Notes under the pieces: model-generated
Seen by the model: the letters and a program-made list of their open reading frames with translations, nothing else
Told to the model about the DNA's origin: nothing
Database searches by the model: none
Assembly: GCF_021026315.1 (NCBI RefSeq)
Contig: NZ_JAJNCX010000008.1
Location: forward strand, 1 to 64,000
Direction: 5' to 3'
DNA length: 64,000 nucleotides
DNA from: Rhizobium sp. C4
GTDB lineage: Bacteria > Pseudomonadota > Alphaproteobacteria > Rhizobiales > Rhizobiaceae
Translations under genes and position numbers: made by a program
Shown here: positions 45,284 to 53,495 of the stretch, piece by piece
Position numbering within the stretch: the first letter of the stretch is position 1
Layout of the letters: each line of letters opens with the position of its first letter

Positions 45284-46333
45284 TCAGATCGCCTTCGTGT
45301 ACATCATCCTGTTGTTGCTCAGCGCGCCGCGCAGCTCCATCGAATAGACGGTGGTGCGATTTCTGCCGCCGTTCTTGGAGGAATAGAGGGCAAGGTCGGA
45401 GTTCTGATAGAACTCCACGCCATCGAGCGCATCGTCTGCCATGCTGACGCCGAGCGAGATCGTCACGGGATCCACCTTCGCGCCGCCCTTGATTTCGAAG
45501 ATGATCGAGGCGACTTCCTGGCGAACCAGTTCGGCGAGGCGTCCCGCCTCTTCCGACGACATGTTTTCTGCAATGAGCGCGAATTCCTCGCCGCCCGGAC
45601 GTGCCACGAAGATGTTGCGCCCGGCGAACTTGGCAAGCGACTGGCCCACGGCCGTCAGGACCTTGTCGCCGACCGGGTGGCCATAGGTGTCGTTGAAGCG
45701 CTTGAAATGATCGATATCGGCGAGAATCAGCGCGCAGCCGCCAAGCTTGCGGTATTTCGCGAAGGCGGATGCCATGCGGTCGTCGAAGGCGCGGCGATTG
45801 AAGAGCCCGGTGAGGCTGTCGATATAGGCGAGCCGCTTGTATTCGTTGAGCTTGCGGCGCATTTCCTGCAGGCTCGCCGACTTGTTCTCCGCCTCGGCCA
45901 TGACATTGCCGTTGGCGGCCAGCGTCTTTTCGGTCACCGTCTGGATGTCCGCAATCGCCTGCGCGATCTGGCCGAGCGACTTGTCGTCATTGGCGGCCAG
46001 CGTCTTCTTGAGGCCGTTGAGCGACGCGCCGTGATTTTCCAGCTCGTCCTTCTCGCGGCCCAGCAGGTTCAGCAGGGCGGCAAGCTCCTCGGAAAGGTTG
46101 CTATGCGCCTTGTCGATCTGCCGGTTTCGGCGCAACTCGCCCATATATTTGTCGAACAGGGCATCGAGCTGCACCTGCATCGGCTGCAGACCGAGCGCCG
46201 CAAGCTCGGAAGACAGCTTCGTATTCGAACCTATGACCGCCTCGTAAAACAGCTCATAGTTGCGAGGCAGCGGCGGAACCTTGCGCCTGCGCATTAGCTC
46301 TGTCACCGGATTGCTGACGACAACGGCACACAT
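45284..46333 (-). CDS. Soluble GGDEF diguanylate cyclase
   Basis: The 349-residue protein is predicted to make cyclic di-GMP. The C-terminal GGDEF domain (about residues 165-335) has SLTGLFNRRAFDD, the metal Asp in ILADIDHFKRFND and an active-site GGEEF at 247-251. The inhibitory RxxD site expected just upstream is R-N-I-F, so product inhibition through the I-site is probably absent. The N-terminal 160 residues have no membrane span. They are largely helical with coiled-coil character and begin with a PRNYELFYEA segment seen in related alphaproteobacterial cyclases. The input signal is unknown. Confidence 0.88.
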   Translation of the reverse strand: MCAVVVSNPVTELMRRRKVPPLPRNYELFYEAVIGSNTKLSSELAALGLQPMQVQLDALFDKYMGELRRNRQIDKAHSNLSEELAALLNLLGREKDELENHGASLNGLKKTLAANDDKSLGQIAQAIADIQTVTEKTLAANGNVMAEAENKSASLQEMRRKLNEYKRLAYIDSLTGLFNRRAFDDRMASAFAKYRKLGGCALILADIDHFKRFNDTYGHPVGDKVLTAVGQSLAKFAGRNIFVARPGGEEFALIAENMSSEEAGRLAELVRQEVASIIFEIKGGAKVDPVTISLGVSMADDALDGVEFYQNSDLALYSSKNGGRNRTTVYSMELRGALSNNRMMYTKAI

Positions 46334-46708
46334 GCTCGATCATTCCCTTTGATCCAAAGAACATCAACCGGGGGTAACAGGGCCACGCGCACCGCCTGCG
46401 GATGCGCCGAAAGCCCGGTCTCGGGCGGTTCGGCATCTCCATGATCCGCGACCCGCCATCCCCAAGTTTCATTCCCTATTTCTTGGGGTAATGTGTTGAG
46501 ATATTGCTAACGTTAACCTGCTCATTTCAGAAAAACTGCAACTTCTGGCAATCGGCGCGACATCCTTCCCTCAAGCGCGATCACAGATTGACAAATGCCT
46601 GTTGCGCCTTCGATAGTGGGCTATCAGCAATTGCCGGACAGCGACTCGTGATCGTCCGGCCACAGCAGCACCGCCCGGTGCGCCGCCTGCCTGATTCCGG
46701 AGGAAAAT
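46334..46708. other. 375-base gene-free divergent intergenic region
   Basis: No convincing coding frame, repeat or RNA is seen here. The only marked symmetry is the small palindrome TAACGTTA at about 46506-46514. The region must contain the promoters of the diverging GGDEF and molybdenum hydroxylase genes; GGAGGAAA at its right end is the ribosome site of the latter. Confidence 0.5.
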
Positions 46709-49012
46709 ATGAACGTCTACACCGCGAAATTCGGCTTGGGAGCCTCTGTTCTGCGCCTTGAAGACAACGCGCTTCTCAAGGGCGAGGGCAAATTTACCGA
46801 CGACCTGAAATTCGAGGGCGTTCTGCACGGCTATGTCCTGCGCTCGCCGGTCGCCTGCGGCACATTCCGGATCAATTCGGTGGAGGCCGCACGCGAAGCG
46901 CCGGGCGTGCATCTGGTGCTGACGGCCGAGGACATCACCCACCTGCCGGACTTGCCGCCGCAGGCGTTGCTGCCGGGCGAGGACGGCAATAAGCCGGTGC
47001 CGCATGGCATTCCGCTCCTCTGTCGCGATCGCGTGCGCTATGTCGGCGATGCGGTGGCCTTCATCGTTGCCGAAAGCCGCGCGCTGGCGCAGGACGCTGC
47101 CGAACTCATCGACCTCGACTATGACATGGAAGAGGCCGTCATCGGCGCGGAGGCCGCACTGGCCGAAGGCGCACCGAAGGTCTGGCCCGATCTCGCCTCC
47201 AACGCCGCCGTCACCTACCGCATGGGCGACCGCGCCAGGAGCGACGCGGCTTTCGAAAAGGCTGCCCATGTCAGCCGTGTCGAATTCATCAACAACCGCC
47301 TCGTCTGCAACTACATGGAGCCGCGCTCGGCGGTCGCCGAATGGAAGGGCGAAGACGAAGGCTTCGTTCTGACCACCGGCACGCAGGGCGTCCATGGTTT
47401 CCAGGAGATCCTGTCGCGCGATATCTTCAAGATCGATCCGGCAAAGCTGCGCGTCCTGACCTTCGACGTCGGCGGCGCGTTCGGCCCCAAGGGCTTCGTC
47501 TATCGCGAATATCCGCTCGTCATGGAAGCAGCCCGCCAGCTTGGCCGGCCGGTCAAGTGGACCGCCGACCGCACCGAGCATTTCCTCACCGATGCGCAAG
47601 GCCGCGACAATCTCTCGGTTGCTGAAATGGCAATGGACGAAAACGGCCGCTTCCTGGCGCTGCGCGTGCGCACCAAGGCGAGCTTCGGGGCCTATATCTC
47701 GCAGTTCGGGCCTTACATCCCTTACGTCGGCGCGACCATGCTGACCGGCGTCTACGACCTTCCCGCCGTCGATATCGCCGTCACCTGTTATTATGACAAT
47801 GCCTGTCCGGTGGACGCCTATCGCGGCGCCGGCCGGCCGGAGGCAGCACTTCTCCTTGAAAAGCTCGCCGACCAGTGCGCCCGCGATCTGAATGTGGGTG
47901 CGGACGAAATCCGCCGGCGCAATTTCATCCGGCCGGAACAGTTTCCCTACAAGACCGTGCTCGGCCGCTCCTACGATGTCGGCAATTTCGACGGGCATCT
48001 GGAAGCAGCACTGGAAAAGGCCGGCTGGGCCGATTTTGACGCACGGCTGAAGGCGTCCAAGGCGCGCGGGATGATCCGCGGCATCGGCCTTGCCACCTAT
48101 ATCGAATGCTGCGCCTTCCCGGGCGGCGAGCCGGTGCATCTGACGCTGGAAACCGACGGCACGGTGACCCTCGACATCGGCACGCAGACCGGCGGCCAGG
48201 GGCATGCCACGGCCTATACGCAATTTGTCTCTGACAAGCTGAACCTGCCGCCGGAGAAGATCATCGTCCGGCAGGGCGACACATCACGGCTGAAAACCGG
48301 CGGCGGCACGGGCGGCTCTCGCTCGATCCCGCTCGGCGGCGTCTCGGCCGCCCGCGCCGGCGAGGATCTGGCAAAGAAGATCCGCAAGCTCGCCGCCGAC
48401 GAGCTGGAAGCAGCGGAAACCGATATCGAATTCGACAACGGCATTGCCCGCATCGCCGGCACCGACCGGACAGTGGACTTTGCAACGCTTGCCGGCAAGG
48501 CGAAGAACCCGGAAGACCTGAAGGGCCTCGGCGAATTCACCTCGGAAGAATGCACCTATCCGAACGGCACGCATATCTGCGAAGTCGAGATCGACCCGGA
48601 AACCGGCGCGCTCGAAATCGTCGGCTATACGGTCGTGGACGATTTCGGCGTCGTGGTGAACCCGATCCTGCTTCAGGGCCAGGTCCATGGCGGCATCGTG
48701 CAGGGCATCGGCCAGGCGCTGAGCGAAGGTGCGGTCTATGCGGAGGACGGACAGCTGCTGACGGCGAGCTTCATGGATTACGCCATGCCACGCGCCGACA
48801 ATCTGCCGATGTTCGACTGGGACGGCGCGCATGTGCCCTCCACCATCAACCCGCTCGGCATCAAGGGCGCCGGCGAAGCCGGCACGATCGGCGCAACACC
48901 CGCCGCCCTCAATGCCGTGACCGACGCGCTCTACCGCGCCTATGGCATTGGCCATATCGAAATGCCGACGACCCCGCAGCGGATCTGGCAGGCGATCCAG
49001 TCGGTGAAATAG
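46709..49012 (+). CDS. Molybdenum hydroxylase large subunit (xanthine dehydrogenase/CoxL family)
   Basis: This 767-residue molybdopterin-cytosine-dinucleotide-type subunit has an N-terminal aldehyde oxidase a/b-hammerhead domain (about residues 15-130). The Mo-binding domains follow, with FDVGGAFGPKG, AYRGAGRPEAALLLEK, TGGQGHATAYTQFVSDKL and the catalytic Glu723 in IKGAGEAGTIG. Such subunits oxidise aldehydes, purines or CO together with an iron-sulfur and a FAD subunit. Neither small nor medium subunit gene is adjacent, which is unusual. The Mo-loop residue pattern AYRGAGRPE lacks the Cys/Ser of true CO dehydrogenase. The substrate is unknown. Confidence 0.87.
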   Translation: MNVYTAKFGLGASVLRLEDNALLKGEGKFTDDLKFEGVLHGYVLRSPVACGTFRINSVEAAREAPGVHLVLTAEDITHLPDLPPQALLPGEDGNKPVPHGIPLLCRDRVRYVGDAVAFIVAESRALAQDAAELIDLDYDMEEAVIGAEAALAEGAPKVWPDLASNAAVTYRMGDRARSDAAFEKAAHVSRVEFINNRLVCNYMEPRSAVAEWKGEDEGFVLTTGTQGVHGFQEILSRDIFKIDPAKLRVLTFDVGGAFGPKGFVYREYPLVMEAARQLGRPVKWTADRTEHFLTDAQGRDNLSVAEMAMDENGRFLALRVRTKASFGAYISQFGPYIPYVGATMLTGVYDLPAVDIAVTCYYDNACPVDAYRGAGRPEAALLLEKLADQCARDLNVGADEIRRRNFIRPEQFPYKTVLGRSYDVGNFDGHLEAALEKAGWADFDARLKASKARGMIRGIGLATYIECCAFPGGEPVHLTLETDGTVTLDIGTQTGGQGHATAYTQFVSDKLNLPPEKIIVRQGDTSRLKTGGGTGGSRSIPLGGVSAARAGEDLAKKIRKLAADELEAAETDIEFDNGIARIAGTDRTVDFATLAGKAKNPEDLKGLGEFTSEECTYPNGTHICEVEIDPETGALEIVGYTVVDDFGVVVNPILLQGQVHGGIVQGIGQALSEGAVYAEDGQLLTASFMDYAMPRADNLPMFDWDGAHVPSTINPLGIKGAGEAGTIGATPAALNAVTDALYRAYGIGHIEMPTTPQRIWQAIQSVK

Positions 49013-49035
49013 TCTTGCTTGGCGCTTGAGGGACC

Positions 49036-49209
49036 CAACCCCCTCTGGCCTGCCGGCCATCTCCCCCGCAAGGGGGGAGATTGACTCGTGGCGCGAACGC
49101 CGTCCGATAACTGCGCATCAAACCAGGACGTCAGCTGTTGGAGTAAGCGTGCTCGTCTTGCCGATCTCCCCCCTTGCGGGGGAGATGCCTGGCTAGGCAG
49201 AGGGGGGTT
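49036..49209. repeat. Inverted pair of RIME-like palindromic elements
   Basis: Two copies of a 45-base element face each other (about 49036-49081 and 49163-49209). Each has its own hairpin, ATCTCCCCC and GGGGGGAGAT around GCAA, next to a CCCCCTCTG-type outer end. The pattern matches the Rhizobium-specific intergenic mosaic elements known between genes. The roughly 80 bases between them have no gene. They separate the convergent hydroxylase and btuC genes. Confidence 0.75.
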
Positions 49210-49234
49210 CCGCAGACGCGATGCTCGAACGCGT

Positions 49235-50245
49235 TCACCGCTTCCCGTGCATCAGCATGGCAATCACAAAAAACGCGCCGATCGAACTCGTCACCACCCC
49301 CACCGGCAATTCCTGCGGCGGCAGAAGCGTGCGGGCCAGCAGATCGCTGCCCAGCATCAGCGCCGCCCCGATCAGGCTGGACACAATGGCAAGGCGTGCA
49401 TGCAGCGGGCCGGCAAAGGCTCGGGCGATATGCGGCACCATGAGGCCGATGAAGCCGATGACGCCGGTGATCGAGACAAGCAGCGCGGTCGAGAAGCTGG
49501 CGACAAGGAAGGTCACATTGCGCAGCCGCTTCACCGGCACGCCGAGACTTTCCGCCGTCTGCTCGCCACCGAGCAGGGCATCGAGCTGCCGGTGCCGCGC
49601 CAACGTATAGGCAAGCACCATCCCGGCACCCGCCACGCCGATGCCGATATTGTGCCAGCTGGAAAGGCCAAGCCCGCCCATCGTCCAGAAGAGCACCGAA
49701 TGGGCGGCGCGCTGGTCGCCGGAAAAGACGAGATAATTGGTCAGCGCCGTGAAGAGAAACGACACGGCAAGCCCGGCCAGAACCAGCCGCTCATTGCCCT
49801 GCCCCTCCGTGCGCCGCAGCAGGAAGAGCACGGCCCCCGTTGCGCACATGCCGCCGGTGAAGGCGGCAATCGGCAGGGTGAAGACGCCAAGCTGATCGCC
49901 GACGCGGGTGATGACGGCCACAGCACCAGCCGCCGCCCCCGCCGAGAGACCAAAGAGAAACGGGTCGGCGAGATCATTGCGGGTGATGGTCTGGAGCAGC
50001 AGGCCGATGACGGCAAGGCCAGCCCCGACCGCAATTGCCACCAGCGCGCGCGGCAGGCGCAGATCGACGATGATCCGATCAATCGGCGTGGCGGCGCTGG
50101 CATGGCTCAAGCCCACGGCGCGGGCAATCGCGCCCACCACCTGATCGAGCGGAATGACCGTCGAGCCATAGGCAACCGAAATGCAGGCCAGGATGACGAC
50201 AGCGAGGATCGCCGCCGTCACACCAAAAGCAAAGCGCGCGGTCAC
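49235..50245 (-). CDS. btuC: Cobalamin-type ABC transporter permease (FecCD/BtuC family)
   Basis: The 336-residue permease has about ten spans. FecCD-family landmarks include LPRALVAIAVGAGLAVIGLLLQ at about residues 65-86, NDLADPFLFGLSAGAAAGAV, FWTMGGLGLSSW and SITGVIGFIGLMVPHIARAF near 245-265. It is the last gene of a minus-strand operon after btuD and btuF, whose stop is 2 bases before its start. Family members carry siderophores, heme or vitamin B12; the cobalamin riboswitch upstream of the operon favours B12. Confidence 0.87.
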   Translation of the reverse strand: MTARFAFGVTAAILAVVILACISVAYGSTVIPLDQVVGAIARAVGLSHASAATPIDRIIVDLRLPRALVAIAVGAGLAVIGLLLQTITRNDLADPFLFGLSAGAAAGAVAVITRVGDQLGVFTLPIAAFTGGMCATGAVLFLLRRTEGQGNERLVLAGLAVSFLFTALTNYLVFSGDQRAAHSVLFWTMGGLGLSSWHNIGIGVAGAGMVLAYTLARHRQLDALLGGEQTAESLGVPVKRLRNVTFLVASFSTALLVSITGVIGFIGLMVPHIARAFAGPLHARLAIVSSLIGAALMLGSDLLARTLLPPQELPVGVVTSSIGAFFVIAMLMHGKR

Positions 50246-50247
50246 GC

Positions 50248-51195
50248 TCAGAAGGCTTCCGGATGGAGCGCGCGGGCGATCTTGCCGATGGCCTTGATAT
50301 TGTCCGGGCCGGGGGTCAGCTCTTCATAGCGCAGCGCCACGAAACGGTTGTTCTTCACCGCATCCGTTTCCTTCATGGCCGGGTGAGCCTTCAGGAAATC
50401 GAGCAGCTTCTTGTAGCCGGCGCCGTCCTGATAATCGAGCAGGACGAGGAATTGCGGATTGCGCGCGGCAACCGTTTCCCAATCCGTATTGCCCCAGCTC
50501 GTCTGCATGTCGGCCATGATGTTCTGGCCGCCGGCCGCCTCGATCATGGCGCTCGGGATCGCGAACTTGCCGGCGGTGAAGGGCTTGTCCTCGCCGGAAT
50601 CATAGAGGAAGACGCGCGTGCCGGCATTCTTGCCGACTTTTTCCCGGATACCGGCCAGCTCGACCTTCCAGCCGTCGATCAGCTTGCCGGCTTCGGCTTC
50701 CTTGCCGAAGATCTTGCCGAGCTTTTCCATGTCGCCGAAGAGCAGGTCCATGGAGGCGGCCGGGCGGTTCTTGTCGAGATGGACGCAGCTTTCGGTCAGC
50801 ACCAGCGTCTTGATGCCATGTTGGGCCAGCGTATCCGGCGTCACTTCGCCGCCCGGCTTCATGCCGTAATACCAGCCGGCGAAGAAGAAATCCGGATTGG
50901 CCGAGAGGATGTTTTCCATCGTCGGATATTTCGGCGCAAGCTCGGGGATCGAGCCCTGCTCCTTCTTGAATTCGTCATCCAGCTTGTACCAGCCGGACAC
51001 GCCGGTGATGCCGACGATTTCGGGCTGCAGGCCCAGCGCGAAGGCCATTTTCGACATGTTGATGTCGTTGATCACGGCGCGCTTCGGGGCGGCGTCAAAG
51101 GTCAGCGGCTTGCCGCAGCTGTCAACGGTGACGGGGAAGGCAAAGGCGGAGCTTGCGGCAAGCGAAAGCAGGAGGCTGAGCGTGAAGCGTCTCAT
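50248..51195 (-). CDS. btuF: Cobalamin-type ABC transporter substrate-binding protein (BtuF-like)
   Basis: The 315-residue periplasmic binding protein of the helical-backbone metal/cofactor class has a signal peptide at residues 1-19 (SSAFAFP). Landmarks are VDSCGKPLTFDAAPKRAV with a conserved Cys, ILSANPDFFFAGW, SAMIEAAGGQNIMAD and AVKNNRFVALRYEELTPGP. It lies between btuD and btuC. Siderophore-binding proteins share this fold, so B12 specificity rests on the upstream riboswitch. Confidence 0.85.
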   Translation of the reverse strand: MRRFTLSLLLSLAASSAFAFPVTVDSCGKPLTFDAAPKRAVINDINMSKMAFALGLQPEIVGITGVSGWYKLDDEFKKEQGSIPELAPKYPTMENILSANPDFFFAGWYYGMKPGGEVTPDTLAQHGIKTLVLTESCVHLDKNRPAASMDLLFGDMEKLGKIFGKEAEAGKLIDGWKVELAGIREKVGKNAGTRVFLYDSGEDKPFTAGKFAIPSAMIEAAGGQNIMADMQTSWGNTDWETVAARNPQFLVLLDYQDGAGYKKLLDFLKAHPAMKETDAVKNNRFVALRYEELTPGPDNIKAIGKIARALHPEAF

Positions 51196-51225
51196 GGGAA
51201 GATCATCCAGTCTTTGAGGGGTGGT

Positions 51226-51996
51226 TCAGTGGGCGAGCGGAATGTCGAAAACGGTCAGCTCGCGGTTTTCATGCGGATGCGGCAGGCGCAGAAGATCGAT
51301 GCCGAAGACGTCGCGCACCAGATCGCGCGACAGGGTCTCATCCGACGAAATCAACTTTCCATCGCGCATGACGGCCACGCGCGTGGCGAAATCCGGCACG
51401 AGATTGAGATCGTGGAGAACGGCAACGACAGTGAGGTCGAGATTGGCGACGAGCGCCAGCAGCGCACCACGGGCGCGCGGGTCGAGATGGTTCGTCGGCT
51501 CATCAAGGAAGAGAATGCGCGGCTCCTGCGCCAGCGCACGGGCAATCTGCGCCCGCTGGCGCTCGCCGCCCGAAAGGAGGCCCATTTCGCGCGTGGCAAG
51601 CGCCGTGAGGCCCGTGCGCTCCATTGCGGCATCGACAAGATCGGCGTCTTCGGCACGGGTGCGGCGCGCGGCATGCGGGATACGGCCGAGCGCCACATAG
51701 TCGCGCACGGAAATGCGCCGGTCGGGCTGGTCGGCCTGGCCGACGACGGCGATCTGGCGTGCCCGATCAATGGGTTTCAGCGCATGAAGCGGCGTGCCGT
51801 CGAGGGTAATGGAGCCGGACGTTGGGCGGCTCATGCCGCACAGGAGTTTCAGGAGCGTCGTCTTTCCCGCCCCGTTCGGCCCGATGATGGCCATGCGGTC
51901 GCCGGTGCGGATATCAAGCGAAACGGCATCGACGATCGACGCGCCACTGGGGGTGCGGAAGGTCAGGTCCTGGGCTGCAAGCGCTGTCAAACTCAT
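51226..51996 (-). CDS. btuD: Cobalamin-type ABC transporter ATP-binding protein
   Basis: The 256-residue ATPase of the FecE/BtuD class has Walker A GPNGAGKTT, a Q-loop near VVGQADQPDRRISV, signature LLSGGERQRAQ, Walker B ILFLDEPTNHLD and the switch histidine in VAVLHDLNL. The start at 51996 is preferred because the longer frame would extend toward the riboswitch expression region. It is the first gene of the btuDFC operon, about 110 bases downstream of the cobalamin aptamer. Confidence 0.88.
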   Translation of the reverse strand: MSLTALAAQDLTFRTPSGASIVDAVSLDIRTGDRMAIIGPNGAGKTTLLKLLCGMSRPTSGSITLDGTPLHALKPIDRARQIAVVGQADQPDRRISVRDYVALGRIPHAARRTRAEDADLVDAAMERTGLTALATREMGLLSGGERQRAQIARALAQEPRILFLDEPTNHLDPRARGALLALVANLDLTVVAVLHDLNLVPDFATRVAVMRDGKLISSDETLSRDLVRDVFGIDLLRLPHPHENRELTVFDIPLAH

Positions 51997-52104
51997 CTCA
52001 TCTCTCGGCAATCGGCGCTGGAGAAGGATGATCGGCCGCACGGGCGCAGAGGCGCGTGGGTCCATCAACGCTTCCCGGCACACCCCGTCCGGTTGCTACG
52101 TGTC

Positions 52105-52300
52105 TTGACGGCAGGTCTCCTGGCTTGCGGGTCGATAGCCCTGTCTGCCTTCCCGGTCTTTTCAGACCAGTGGCGTCGTTGACAGAGCCTCACCGCTCAC
52201 AGTTGCGGGGGCAGCCATGGTTTCGGCCCCATTCGGGTCGTCCTCACCATGTTCCCTATTAATCCCTTCGGCTTTGCCTTCAGGAACCGTCACCCGCAGT
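52105..52300 (-). ncRNA. Cobalamin (vitamin B12) riboswitch
   Basis: Read on the minus strand, the classic B12-element features appear in order: GGGAACATGGTG, then CCGAAACCATGG, the B12 box CTGCCCCCGCAACTG (52200-52214), GCCACTGG with a pairing stem, and the 3' CCCGCAAGCCAGGAGACCTGCC end (about 52110-52132). It ends about 110 bases before btuD. It should shut the operon off when adenosylcobalamin is plentiful. The gene-free stretch 51997-52364 is filled by this element, the btuD leader and the promoter. Confidence 0.95.
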
Positions 52301-52364
52301 TATGCGCGGGCATGCGGCGGTGTCAAGTCGCATCACCGCCGCGCGCCCTCAACAGATTTGCGGA

Positions 52365-53348
52365 CTATTCCGCCGCCTGCCTGAAGAGCCGGCATTTGTC
52401 GAAGCCATCGATGATGACGTCCTTCGGCAGGTTGCGGCCGATGAAGACGAGACGCGTGAAGCGCTCCTCGTTTTCACGCCAGGCGCGCTGGTGATTGCCT
52501 TCCATCAGCATATGCACCCCCTGAACCACATAGCGGTCGTCGTCGCGGTCGAAGCTGATGATCCCCTTCATCCGCAGGATATCGGTGCCGAAATGCTTCA
52601 CCGTCAGTTCCAGCCAGGGGAAGAAGCGTTCGGGATCAAGGGGCTCACGGGCCGTCAGCGAAAGGCTCGAGACATGGTCGTCATGCTCGTGTTCATGCGT
52701 CTCGTCGAGGAAATCGGGCTCGACTTCGAGAATGCGGTCGAGATCGAAGGCATGGCGATCGAGAAGGGCGGCGATATCAACGTCGCAGCGCTGCGAACGG
52801 ATGATGGAGGCCGCCGGGTTCAGCCGACGAATGCGCTCCTCGACGGCGGCAATCTCTTCTTCGCTGACGAGGTCAACCTTGTTGAGGATGATCGTATCGG
52901 CAAAGGCGAGCTGTTCCTGCGCCTCATGGGCCTGATCGATTTCGCCGAGCAGATGCTTGGCATCGACCACGGTGATGATCGAATCGAGCCGCGTCTTCGA
53001 ACGCACGTCCTCATCGACGAAGAAGGTCTGCGCCACCGGCGCAGGGTCCGCCAGGCCCGTCGTTTCGATGAGGATGCCGTCGAAGCGGTCGCGGCGGCGC
53101 ATCAGCGTCTCGATGATGCGGATGAGATCGCCGCGCACCGTGCAGCAGATGCAGCCATTGTTCATCTCGAAGACTTCCTCGTCGGTGTCCACGATGAGGT
53201 CGTTGTCGATGCCGACTTCGCCGAACTCGTTGACGATGACCGCGAATTTGCGGCCATGCGGCTCGGTGAGGATGCGGTTCAAAAGCGTGGTCTTGCCCGC
53301 GCCGAGATAGCCCGTCAGCACGGTGACTGGAGTTGCTTCGCGTTCCAT
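52365..53348 (-). CDS. COG0523 (CobW/ZagA-type) metal-chaperone GTPase
   Basis: The 327-residue G3E GTPase has P-loop GYLGAGKTT at residues 13-21, the NEFGEVGIDND switch, the metal-binding CxCC motif NNGCICCT (Cys66, 68, 69) and a GTP-specificity segment LNKVDL. A C-terminal CobW_C domain follows a His-rich linker (ETHEHEHDDH, about residue 230). The ATG at 53348 has GAGGA upstream. Zur-like palindromes lie just upstream, so a zinc-delivery role under zinc starvation is more likely than cobalt insertion into B12. It is divergent from a second COG0523 gene. Confidence 0.88.
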   Translation of the reverse strand: MEREATPVTVLTGYLGAGKTTLLNRILTEPHGRKFAVIVNEFGEVGIDNDLIVDTDEEVFEMNNGCICCTVRGDLIRIIETLMRRRDRFDGILIETTGLADPAPVAQTFFVDEDVRSKTRLDSIITVVDAKHLLGEIDQAHEAQEQLAFADTIILNKVDLVSEEEIAAVEERIRRLNPAASIIRSQRCDVDIAALLDRHAFDLDRILEVEPDFLDETHEHEHDDHVSSLSLTAREPLDPERFFPWLELTVKHFGTDILRMKGIISFDRDDDRYVVQGVHMLMEGNHQRAWRENEERFTRLVFIGRNLPKDVIIDGFDKCRLFRQAAE

Positions 53349-53417
53349 CGGATTGTCCTCTTCGGGTTTCGGGCAGCGACATCGCATGGCTTGCGCAGCC
53401 ATCATCTCGCCGTATAT

Positions 53418-53435
53418 GTAATGTTATCACATTAC
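53418..53435. promoter_or_regulatory. Zur-box-like palindrome 1
   Basis: GTAATGTTATCACATTAC is an almost perfect 18-base palindrome (7-bp arms, 4-base centre). It matches the general form of alphaproteobacterial Zur operators. It lies 70 bases upstream of the minus-strand GTPase gene and 61 bases before the plus-strand one. Confidence 0.75.
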
Positions 53436-53447
53436 TCATCTGCCGGC

Positions 53448-53460
53448 GTAATAACATTAC
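53448..53460. promoter_or_regulatory. Zur-box-like palindrome 2
   Basis: GTAATAACATTAC is a second palindrome of the same type. Its minus-strand reading, GTAATGTTATTAC, shares the first 10 bases with box 1. It is 36 bases before the plus-strand COG0523 gene. Two boxes suggest each divergent gene has its own site. Confidence 0.65.
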
Positions 53461-53495
53461 ATCTGCGTCGCTTGTCAACCCCGGATCGGGACCGC

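Noticed and set aside
46504-46761. An 85-residue open frame before the molybdenum hydroxylase gene
   Set aside because: It has no ribosome site or recognisable domain and overlaps the hydroxylase start in another frame.
46709-49012. Carbon monoxide dehydrogenase large subunit
   Set aside because: The active-site loop reads AYRGAGRPE and lacks the cysteine-containing loop of true CO dehydrogenase, and no CoxS or CoxM gene is adjacent.
49088-50329. A 413-residue plus-strand open frame over btuC
   Set aside because: It is antisense to a permease with clear membrane spans and starts inside the RIME-like repeat. Its composition is charged and low in complexity.
52365-53348. Calling the GTPase CobW, a cobalamin-synthesis protein
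   Set aside because: Zur-like operators lie directly upstream and no cobalamin synthesis genes are in the window. The nearby B12 riboswitch lies after its stop and serves the btu genes.
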